64,000 nucleotides of DNA from Shewanella sp. VB17 (GTDB lineage: Bacteria > Pseudomonadota > Gammaproteobacteria > Enterobacterales > Shewanellaceae). The notes under the pieces are model-generated. The model worked only from the letters and a program-made list of their open reading frames with translations, ran no database searches and had not been told where the DNA came from. Location: NCBI RefSeq assembly GCF_013248905.1, contig NZ_JABRVS010000001.1:124001-188000 (forward strand), given 5' to 3'. Of this stretch, positions 27,132 through 34,172 are shown piece by piece (within the stretch, counting starts at the first letter, position 1; the number at the start of each line of letters is the position of its first letter). The translations under genes and the position numbers were made by a program.

Positions 27132-28276
27132 CCAGCAGTATGGTGACAATGATAAGAAAAGAGCTTATCGATGCAGCAAGAGACAAACGCTCTGTCATGG
27201 CTGGCCTTTATTACGCTATTGGTACCCCATTATTAATGTGCGGCATGTTTATGTTGTTAATCGGACAAATGACTAGCCCAGAAGATCTCAATATCACCAT
27301 TGAAAATGGTGATAATGGGCCTGATCTAGTTAAGTACCTTTCCAGCAAAGGGATCACCCATGGTAATAGCCAAGATACAAGCCTTGATATTAAAGATATT
27401 CGGCTAGTATTTAGCGATGACTATGCCCTAAATATGTCAAAAGGTATGAGTGCTGAAATCACCCTAATCGCTGATAACTCCAATGAAAAACTGCAAAACT
27501 CCATCCGCCGTCTCCAAAAAAACTTGCAGATATATAGCGCCGAGATGGGCAGTCTACGCTTAATCGCCCGCGGAATTAATCCAAGTGTTGTACAAGCCGT
27601 TAAACTTAACATTGAAGATCTGGCCACGCCTGACTCCAAAGGTGGGGTGATATTAGGTGTCGCCACGATGACCATGATCTATGCCGTGTTTATCTCAGGA
27701 ATGAACTTGGCCATAGACACCAGTGCAGGTGAACGTGAACGCAATTCATTAGCCTTACTCTTGAGCCATCCCGTTTCAACCCGCAATATTGTATTTGCTA
27801 AAGTTATCGCCGTAACCGTGTTTGCCATGTTAGGGCTCTTGTTGACCTTAATTATTTCTAAAATATCTTACACCTTCGTTCCTTGGCAGCAACTTGGATT
27901 TACTGTGTCTATCAGTACCGAGTTTATCCTCCTAATGTTATTGGTCGCTCTACCCATTGCGATAATGGCTGCCAGCTTGCAACTGTTTGTTTCATTTATG
28001 GCAAAAAGCTTTAAAGAGGCCCAATCCTATCTCACCCTAGTGTTGATAATCCCGATGATGTTATCCATGGCTGCGAGTTATAATATCGCCCCTGACACCT
28101 TGCAGTGGCTCCCTGTCTCTGGGCAACAGCAAGCACTCATTGCTTTTATCAAAGGAAGAGAGGTCCCTATGCTGCAGCTGCTGTTATCATCAATCAGCAC
28201 CTTAATGATTGCCATCAGCTTAATAGTGGCAATGGAAAAGTCACTTAAGAGCGAGAAGATAATATTCGGCTTGTAG
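27128..28276 (+). CDS. natB: ABC transporter permease, NatB-like
   Basis: The 382-residue membrane protein belongs to the ABC-2 class. It has an N-terminal helix (LYYAIGTPLLMCGMFMLLIGQM) and a large extracytoplasmic domain (residues ~55-175). A cluster of five to six helices follows, with the typical SAGERERNSLALLLSHPVSTRNIVFAKV motif. This arrangement matches NatB. The ATG overlaps the natA stop (ATGA). Together with the TAP-type hydrolase it forms a compact envelope-function operon; the three-gene association suggests handling of an exported peptide or toxic compound, which is inference. Confidence 0.88.
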   Translation: MTSSMVTMIRKELIDAARDKRSVMAGLYYAIGTPLLMCGMFMLLIGQMTSPEDLNITIENGDNGPDLVKYLSSKGITHGNSQDTSLDIKDIRLVFSDDYALNMSKGMSAEITLIADNSNEKLQNSIRRLQKNLQIYSAEMGSLRLIARGINPSVVQAVKLNIEDLATPDSKGGVILGVATMTMIYAVFISGMNLAIDTSAGERERNSLALLLSHPVSTRNIVFAKVIAVTVFAMLGLLLTLIISKISYTFVPWQQLGFTVSISTEFILLMLLVALPIAIMAASLQLFVSFMAKSFKEAQSYLTLVLIIPMMLSMAASYNIAPDTLQWLPVSGQQQALIAFIKGREVPMLQLLLSSISTLMIAISLIVAMEKSLKSEKIIFGL

Positions 28277-28292
28277 CTTCTTGTTTATAATA

Positions 28293-28324
28293 AGTATTCC
28301 TCTTCAATTCTGAAGGGGAATACT
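28293..28324 (+). terminator. Hairpin after natB
   Basis: A 14-bp stem with one G-U pair (AGTATTCCTCTTCA and TGAAGGGGAATACT) has a four-base loop 16 bases after the natB stop. No long T tract is present. Confidence 0.55.
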
Positions 28325-28356
28325 GAAACTCACTCTCTGCTCCATTTGAGATAAAT

Positions 28357-28386
28357 AGCCATAGTGGTGTTCACCACAATATGGCT
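28357..28386 (-). terminator. Hairpin after mogA
   Basis: AGCCATA-GTGGTG pairs with CACCAC-aa-TATGGCT, giving a 13-bp stem with a two-base bulge. It lies 33 bases past the mogA stop on the minus strand and is followed by ATTTAT. It is a likely end of the mogA transcript, facing the natB hairpin. Confidence 0.5.
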
Positions 28387-28419
28387 AAATCGAATGTTAA
28401 CCAATGAGACAAACTTAGC

Positions 28420-28953
28420 CTATTTAGCTTTGGGTCTAAATGGCTTAATCACCGACTCATCGCATTCAAGAAAAGGGCCTTCCATGAGATCAAGGCAATA
28501 GGGAATAGCCGGGAAAACAGCGTCCAAACACTCACGGATAGACTTTGGCTTACCCGGTAAGTTTACAATCAGCGAACCACCACGCAAGCCTGCGGTTTGA
28601 CGCGAAAGAATAGCAGTAGGAACGAACGTCAAAGATTCTGCTCGCATCAGCTCACCAAAACCAGGCATCATTCTGTCGCACACGGCTTCAGTCGCTTCAG
28701 GTGTGACATCACGTTTAGCAGGTCCAGTACCACCAGTGGTAACAATAAGACTGCAATGTTGCTCATCAGCCATTTGTATCAAGGTTGCCTCGATAACAAC
28801 TTGCTCATCTGGAATCACTTTATACACAGGTTCCCACTCAGAAATGAGGTATTCGTTGAGCACATCGATAATCGCTTTCCCAGAAAGATCTTCATACACA
28901 CCCGCACTGGCTCTATCACTCACTGTCACGATACCGATTTTAGCTTTAGTCAT
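28420..28953 (-). CDS. mogA: Molybdopterin adenylyltransferase MogA
   Basis: This 177-residue cytoplasmic enzyme adenylates molybdopterin before molybdenum insertion. The family signatures are IGIVTVSDRASAGVYEDLSG at the N-terminus, LIVTTGGTGPAKRDVTPEAT in the middle (the GGTG nucleotide loop), and LRGGSLIVNLPGKPKSIRECLDAVFPAIPYCLDL near the end. Length and motifs fit MogA rather than MoaB. It stands alone; no other moa/moe gene is in the window. A GGA lies six bases ahead of the ATG. Confidence 0.95.
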   Translation of the reverse strand: MTKAKIGIVTVSDRASAGVYEDLSGKAIIDVLNEYLISEWEPVYKVIPDEQVVIEATLIQMADEQHCSLIVTTGGTGPAKRDVTPEATEAVCDRMMPGFGELMRAESLTFVPTAILSRQTAGLRGGSLIVNLPGKPKSIRECLDAVFPAIPYCLDLMEGPFLECDESVIKPFRPKAK

Positions 28954-28994
28954 CTTATGTCCTACTCATTATGTGATTTATTACACCTTAAAAA

Positions 28995-29314
28995 TATATA
29001 CCCAAACGACCTCAAGATGCAGGATTCAGCATGTCGAGAAGTGACAGAGTTCAAGGGCGTTAATTGCTCCTGCATTAACGACATTCCCACCATCCATGGC
29101 GGTCTTCATGAAATTGACGGACTAGTTATTCTAATTCAATATTTCATAACGAAGAAATAGGTTGCTTCTCGCCATGCCCTCTGGGAGTTCCCATAGAATA
29201 CCTGCACTGTGTTAGTGTTATCAACAAGGGAACAACCATTCTTTCAATCACTGCCTTATTCAGCCATCCTATGGAGGCTCTGAAACGAGCACCTTGAAGT
29301 GGCTTGGGTATATA
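28995..29314. repeat. 320-bp MITE-like element bounded by inverted repeats, with REP-like core (copy 2)
   Basis: The left end begins TATATACCCAAACGACCTCA and the right end closes TGGCTTGGGTATATA. Over 26 bases the two ends are inverted copies with four mismatches. Just inside the left end is the core CTCAAGATGCAGGATTCAGC followed by ATGTCGAGAAG, shared with copies 1 and 3. An internal inverted repeat GTTAAT/ATTAAC is also seen. No coding frame belongs to it. It lies between mogA and the NlpC/P60 gene. Confidence 0.6.
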
Positions 29315-29384
29315 TCTCGTTAGGATCTACAAAATCAGCCCCTGTTCGAGGTTTTCTATCGCTTTAAAACTGGCAAATTGGAAA

Positions 29385-29888
29385 TTACAAATGTCTCGAT
29401 TGCCAATATTTTTGCTGCCAGTAACTATTGTCCAACAGTGAGATCATCACACCTTGACTAGTAGAAGCATGTAAAAATCGATTATTACTCAAATAAATGC
29501 CTACATGTCGCGTCGACCATCCAGTCTTAAAAAACACAAGATCACCTGTTTTTAATTGAGACTTTATAATCGACTGACCCAGATACACTTGTTTTGCGGT
29601 CGTTCTTGGTAGCTTTTTCCCCAAAATCTGCTGATAAGCGAGAGACACAAAACCTGAGCAGTCAACGCCCCGCTTGCTCATACCGCCGTAACGGTAAGGG
29701 ATCCCTCGCCATTCTCGATGAAAAGCCATTAACTTTTGCTCTAAGACCTGTTGTTTATTGCCGTGCTCTTGTGTATTTGCAAGAGTCGTTTTATCCGTGG
29801 CAGAATCGTGATTTGCTTGCTCAGGTAATTGGCTCGAACACCCAACGACGACAAGCAAGATAAAAGAACAAACAATGAATCTAAACAA
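29385..29888 (-). CDS. NlpC/P60-family lipoprotein (peptidoglycan endopeptidase)
   Basis: The protein has 167 residues with a lipoprotein signal peptide and lipobox VVGC (Cys17). The NlpC/P60 domain spans residues ~55-165. It has the catalytic Cys77 in RYGGMSKRGVDCSGFVS, His128 in STRHVGIYL and His140 in RFLHAST. These enzymes cleave peptide cross-links in murein stems (Spr/MepS-like). It is expected in the periplasm, anchored to a membrane. All three catalytic positions are present, so it should be active. Confidence 0.92.
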   Translation of the reverse strand: MFRFIVCSFILLVVVGCSSQLPEQANHDSATDKTTLANTQEHGNKQQVLEQKLMAFHREWRGIPYRYGGMSKRGVDCSGFVSLAYQQILGKKLPRTTAKQVYLGQSIIKSQLKTGDLVFFKTGWSTRHVGIYLSNNRFLHASTSQGVMISLLDNSYWQQKYWQSRHL

Positions 29889-29940
29889 GAGTGGCCTCGA
29901 GAGCTTGAATGTGAACTTAAGATAACAGTAAGGGATTAGG

Positions 29941-30372
29941 TTATCGTTTAGGCTCTGCCAAAACTGAACTCCCTGACAATTCGGTAAGAAAGTGGTTCCA
30001 TATTTGGTATGTTCTATCTTTTGTTAAGTCTTGCTTGCAAGATAGGCTCATTCCCCCTCGTATTGTTCCCCCAATATATCTCGTATAAACAGCTGAACAC
30101 TGAGATTTTCTGTAGAGCTCCCAATCGGACTGAGATTTTTTTATTTCTGAAATCAGATCTTTATCTTCACCTGTTGCAGATGCATGTTCAATCGCCTTAT
30201 CTAAATATCGCTGCATTTCCATTTCTAAATCATCTAACACGACCTGCGCACAGGCGTTAATTTCTATTGTGCTAACCGCTTTGGTGCAGTCTAAATCTTG
30301 TTCACTAGACATAGCACTTAGGGGCAGCAAACATCCCATTAGAAGTAATAACTTTTTCAACTTAAACCGCAT
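29941..30372 (-). CDS. LprI-like (DUF1311) secreted protein, possible lysozyme inhibitor
   Basis: From the ATG at 30372 it starts MRFKLKKLLLLMGCLLPLSAMS, a signal peptide. The frame itself begins at 30420, but that adds 16 residues without a better ribosome-binding site. The mature domain has the DUF1311/LprI pattern. Cys-containing starts (LDCTKAVSTIEINACA) precede a helix with LDDLEMEMQRYLDKAIEH. Then come KKSQSDWELYRKSQCSA and a final Cys in LSCKQDLTKDRTYQIW. Four cysteines are conserved in spacing. Members include periplasmic lysozyme inhibitors, but many have no known role. Confidence 0.75.
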   Translation of the reverse strand: MRFKLKKLLLLMGCLLPLSAMSSEQDLDCTKAVSTIEINACAQVVLDDLEMEMQRYLDKAIEHASATGEDKDLISEIKKSQSDWELYRKSQCSAVYTRYIGGTIRGGMSLSCKQDLTKDRTYQIWNHFLTELSGSSVLAEPKR

Positions 30373-30420
30373 TATTATATCACTCAGGTATTTCATTTTT
30401 GTGTTGTATAGATCTAACAA

Positions 30421-30439
30421 GGCGGCACACTGGGCCGCC
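30421..30439 (-). terminator. GC-rich hairpin after the CstA-family gene
   Basis: GGCGGC and GCCGCC form a six-base stem around a seven-base loop, 39 bases after the stop of the minus-strand transporter gene. A TTGTT follows on the minus strand. It separates the transporter from the LprI-like gene. Confidence 0.55.
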
Positions 30440-30477
30440 CTGATTTATTCAATTAAACCGTTACATTGAGATCCCGT

Positions 30478-31968
30478 TTAGGCCTCAGATTTAGCCGCTG
30501 GCTTACGCTTCTGATGCACTAAAATAAGTGCAATCAAGGAGACAATGCCTACGGCAATGCCTGTCGGTTGACTAAAGGACTGAGGCAAGCCCAACCCGAT
30601 ACCAGCAGTCATAATATAGGACACGGTGACACTGGTTCCACCAATTGCAGGCAAACTGACAATCCAATGGAAAGTACCTCGATCAAATAGATACTTAGTC
30701 GCCAGCCACAGCACACTGGTCGACAGTAACATGTTTGAGAAGGCAAAATATCGCCAAATAAGCGTAAAATCGACCTTAGTCATAAAATAGGCAATAACCA
30801 GAATCGGCACGGAAATCAACAGACGATTGCGCACGTTCTGAGGAATATTAAAGGCATCGATTATGGTCAATCGTAAGGCTCTAAATGCCGTATCTCCTGA
30901 AGTGATCGGAAAAACAGCAACAGCAATAATTGCCATAATGCCACCCACAACACCCAGGTAGCTAGTCGCAACTTGGTTAACCACCATTCCCGGACCACCG
31001 AGATCCAATATCGATTTAAGTTCGATATAACCACCGGGAAAGGCGGCAATCCCCGCCAACGCCCATACACAAGCTACGATGCCTTCACACATCATGGCAC
31101 CATAGTAGACTGGACGAACATATTTTTCATTAGTCAAACAGCGAGCCATGATCGGCGCCTGAGTCGAGTGAAAGCCACTGATGGCACCACAAGTAATGGT
31201 CACAAACAGTAGAGGCCAAACGGGTAAACCATCAGGATTAGGTTCCAACAGCTCATTGTTATAATGACTATGATCGAAGTAGGCAAAAATATTCCCCATC
31301 TCAGGTAACTGAGGCGCACTCATTAATAAAGCTCCGGCAATCGATACCGTCATGACAATCATCAACAGACCAAATATTGGGTAGAGCTTAGTAATGATTT
31401 TATCAATAGGCAGCATGGTCGCTAATAAGTAATAAGCTAAAATCACCAATACCCAGAGGGTATTATTCGCGAAGATGGTCCCTTCTAAATAATCTAAGTG
31501 ACTCAATAAGCCCGCTGGACTCATGATAAACACCACACCAACAAAAAACAGCAGCATAGCGGTAAAAATGAGCATCACGCCTTTAGCGTAGACATTAAAA
31601 TAGTGGCCGGCTATTTCTGGTAGGCTCTTACCGTCCTCTTTAATACTCAGCACACCTGAGAAGTAATCGTGAACTGCGCCGCCAATGATATTACCTAAAA
31701 CAATCCATACCAAGGCGATAGGACCATAAAGCGCCCCCAAGATGGGGCCAAAAATAGGGCCAACACCAGCAATATTAAGAAACTGAATTAGAAAGGCTTT
31801 CACCGGGTGAACTTCGACATAATCGACGCCGTCGGCAAAGCGAGTTTGAGGCGTCTTGGCATTATTGTCGATCCCCGCTTGACGTTCTACAAATGGACTG
31901 TAGAACTTATAAGCGAGTAGCAACAAGGCGATGCAGATAATGAATATAAGCATTTTATTATCATCCAT
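30478..31968 (-). CDS. CstA-family carbon starvation / pyruvate-peptide transporter
   Basis: This is a polytopic inner-membrane protein of about 497 residues with some fourteen hydrophobic segments. The CstA signature is clear near the N-terminus: FLNIAGVGPIFGPILGALYGPIALVWIVLGNIIGGAVHDY. GPIF/GPILGA and the conserved ITCGAISGFHSTQAP follow. It is the short type (about 500 rather than 700 residues). CstA/BtsT proteins are known to import pyruvate or peptides; the substrate here is not decided. The start is uncertain: ATGs at 31968 and 31953 both lack a strong ribosome-binding site, and the TTG at 31989 lies inside a repeat and is unlikely. Confidence 0.9.
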   Translation of the reverse strand: MDDNKMLIFIICIALLLLAYKFYSPFVERQAGIDNNAKTPQTRFADGVDYVEVHPVKAFLIQFLNIAGVGPIFGPILGALYGPIALVWIVLGNIIGGAVHDYFSGVLSIKEDGKSLPEIAGHYFNVYAKGVMLIFTAMLLFFVGVVFIMSPAGLLSHLDYLEGTIFANNTLWVLVILAYYLLATMLPIDKIITKLYPIFGLLMIVMTVSIAGALLMSAPQLPEMGNIFAYFDHSHYNNELLEPNPDGLPVWPLLFVTITCGAISGFHSTQAPIMARCLTNEKYVRPVYYGAMMCEGIVACVWALAGIAAFPGGYIELKSILDLGGPGMVVNQVATSYLGVVGGIMAIIAVAVFPITSGDTAFRALRLTIIDAFNIPQNVRNRLLISVPILVIAYFMTKVDFTLIWRYFAFSNMLLSTSVLWLATKYLFDRGTFHWIVSLPAIGGTSVTVSYIMTAGIGLGLPQSFSQPTGIAVGIVSLIALILVHQKRKPAAKSEA

Positions 31969-31982
31969 TCTTTTAGGGGGTA

Positions 31983-32034
31983 TACCCAAACGACCTCAAG
32001 ATGCGGGATTCAGCATCTTGAGGTCGTTTGGGCA
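31983..32034. repeat. REP-like palindrome, copy 3, in the leader of the CstA-family gene
   Basis: A perfect 20-bp inverted repeat (31985-32004 against 32013-32032) encloses an eight-base centre, GGGATTCA. Its half CCCAAACGACCTCAAGATGC equals the left end of the MITE at 28995 exactly over that stretch. It lies within 20 bases of the transporter start codon, so it would fold in the mRNA leader. Confidence 0.75.
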
Positions 32035-32118
32035 TATGTTCGACTACGAGTATCTACCAGTTAACACATCAGATCAAGTGACCGTCTTAGTCTAATACAG
32101 ATGTAAGTCGATCTCAGT

Positions 32119-34029
32119 TTAGCGATACTTACATGCTCCGTAAGCGGTCCATTCTTTCATAAAAACAATTGGCTCCGCCCAAACAATGTTGACGATATAA
32201 TCCCAGTTATCGTCATCTGAGTTATTTTGAGTCCAATAATCTCTGTGTGTCGGCCAACCTACTATCCCGTCTTGAGCAAATTGAATAAGCTCTTCTGAGC
32301 TGGGCAGCAGCATCCCTCTGCTTTCACACATAGATTTGGCTTGGCTATAGGTGAACGTAGCCCATTTAGGGCCAAAATCCACTTCTGCTTTATATCCAGT
32401 AAAGGCAACACCCGATTCTTCGGCTTCTTCTTTGGTCAATGGAAGCGTGAATTGTGCCGATGCTTGGGGCGGTGGGCTAACGGGCTCATTCAGTGTTTCT
32501 CCTGAGGTACAAACAACATATTGATGACCATGTGGATATCTCGTTGTACCACCGCCATCTATCCCCACTGTGTAATAGCGTCCTTGAGGGTCAATGGTTG
32601 CAGACCAATAGTCAATTGCGACAGGCCACACATGTTCATCTAAGTCTTCGTATTGGTTAAACCATGTTTGCAATTCTACTAATTCGAATTTGGTGGGAAG
32701 TCGCATCCCCTGGCTGTGGCACAGAGTGGTAGCTTGTTGATAATCATAAGTAGGCCAAGAGAGTCCGGTAGCATATTCATGCACTTGCGTGGAATAACTG
32801 ACCCCAAACTCATCGGCTAGCTCTGATGTAATCGGGACACTAAATTGCGCAGAAGAAACACCTGTCACATCTGAATTTGCTAACCAAGTTTGCCCTGCCG
32901 TTAACACGTTTAGCCACCCCTGCTGCACAATATTGACATTCACTTGAGTTAAGGCTGCTGCCACCACGTTATTCGGGTTATTAATCACTTCTTCACTGTC
33001 AATATGACGGACTCCCTCAACAACTGTTTCAAGTTGACTAACAATGATAGCCCAACCTCCTCGGAGCTTTTGTTGTGACATCAGCGCAGATTGTCCATTG
33101 TCTAATATCTTCTCGATACTATCAGTTGCAATACTCCATGAGAGATAAACCGCTTGATCTTGAGCCATTTCTTGACGCAAGCGAGTCACATCCTCACGAA
33201 TAGACTTAATTTGGTTCTTAAGCGCTAAGACCTGTGCAGTACCTGCAGCAGCGGTACTGACAGCAGCAATGGTACCAAAGGGGAAAATCCATGCATATGT
33301 TGGAGTGGTGGCAGAAACCTTCACCCACTTTCTATACTCACGATTGAGGTCATCAATTTGCGCTTTCAACTCGTCAATTTGATTACTGGCAGCAGAGCCA
33401 TCATTTTCTAAAATATTTGAATTAATAGACTGTAGCTGACTTAACTCTACCAGCTGAATTTCAAGATTATTAATGAAAATAGTCAATCCATCACCTAAAT
33501 TGTCAGCATCCATATAGTATTGATTAGCGTCCTCTAACATCGCCTCCAAAGTGGCAAGCAATAAAACTTTTACTTGATAAAAATGCTCGCTATTCCCTGT
33601 TTGTGCTGCCGCAAGCAACTGATTTGCTTGAGACACAATATCACTAGAAGTGTCGGTTACCCCTTGAGCATAATCAACCAAACTACCTACCAGAGCGACC
33701 ATACGGTCGCGATAGCCTAGCTCACCTAGCCAAGTATCAGAGATCTGGTGGATATCTTGATAGCGTTGAAGCAATTCTTGATACATACCGTCAAATACGA
33801 CCTTATCTCCCATCATGAAACGCTTGCGCATGTTATCTTCGGATATTGGCAGTGTGCTCGCTGTACGCGCTAACATATTGAGTTGGATCCATTCTTCTTT
33901 ACTAAGAATAGAGTCGCTATTTTGAATATCAAAGGCTTCTGCATTGCCCAGAACATGACTTTGCTCCGCGAATGCAATACCTTGCAAGACAAATGTACAG
34001 ATCGCCGCTAATATTATTTTTTGCCACAT
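32119..34029 (-). CDS. Secreted alpha-pore-forming-toxin-like protein with tandem lectin/Lcl-like C-terminal domains
   Basis: The protein has 636 residues with a signal peptide (MWQKIILAAICTFVLQGIAFA). Residues ~45-385 are long helices around a hydrophobic hairpin (243-270, YAWIFPFGTIAAVSTAAAGTAQVLAL). This is the layout of the ClyA/HBL/XaxA/MakA class of helical pore formers. This part is clearly paralogous to the 407-residue protein at 36608: both share LPI.E..MR.RF.M, LGDGLT.FIN and ILENDGSA. Residues ~402-515 and ~525-636 are two tandem repeats starting SAQF..P.T.E.A, each with CHSQGMRLPT- or CESRGMLLPS-type text and WSAT/WTQN, like Lcl/C-type-lectin (DUF1566) folds. The lectin domains could bind target glycans. 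It is the last gene of the operon. Confidence 0.65.
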   Translation of the reverse strand: MWQKIILAAICTFVLQGIAFAEQSHVLGNAEAFDIQNSDSILSKEEWIQLNMLARTASTLPISEDNMRKRFMMGDKVVFDGMYQELLQRYQDIHQISDTWLGELGYRDRMVALVGSLVDYAQGVTDTSSDIVSQANQLLAAAQTGNSEHFYQVKVLLLATLEAMLEDANQYYMDADNLGDGLTIFINNLEIQLVELSQLQSINSNILENDGSAASNQIDELKAQIDDLNREYRKWVKVSATTPTYAWIFPFGTIAAVSTAAAGTAQVLALKNQIKSIREDVTRLRQEMAQDQAVYLSWSIATDSIEKILDNGQSALMSQQKLRGGWAIIVSQLETVVEGVRHIDSEEVINNPNNVVAAALTQVNVNIVQQGWLNVLTAGQTWLANSDVTGVSSAQFSVPITSELADEFGVSYSTQVHEYATGLSWPTYDYQQATTLCHSQGMRLPTKFELVELQTWFNQYEDLDEHVWPVAIDYWSATIDPQGRYYTVGIDGGGTTRYPHGHQYVVCTSGETLNEPVSPPPQASAQFTLPLTKEEAEESGVAFTGYKAEVDFGPKWATFTYSQAKSMCESRGMLLPSSEELIQFAQDGIVGWPTHRDYWTQNNSDDDNWDYIVNIVWAEPIVFMKEWTAYGACKYR

Positions 34030-34121
34030 AATACAGACCTCTTAAATATGCTCATTAAATTAATGTGTTCCCCACATAATCTAGGCGCTTTCTTTCCTGA
34101 CATGACTGGTTGTTAAGCAGT

Positions 34122-34154
34122 GGCAGCTGATAGTGTTTCACTTGATCAGCTGCC
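34122..34154 (-). promoter_or_regulatory. Intercistronic hairpin in the toxin operon (second gap)
   Basis: A perfect 10-bp stem (GGCAGCTGAT and ATCAGCTGCC) with a 13-base loop lies between the 809-aa and 636-aa genes. There is no T tract, so partial termination or mRNA processing that sets subunit ratios is more likely than a full stop. Confidence 0.5.
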
Positions 34155-34172
34155 CATTTTTACGTTAACTTT

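Noticed and set aside
28597..29160. 187-residue plus-strand frame
   Set aside because: It is antisense to mogA for most of its length and runs into the MITE; the mogA frame has clear motifs.
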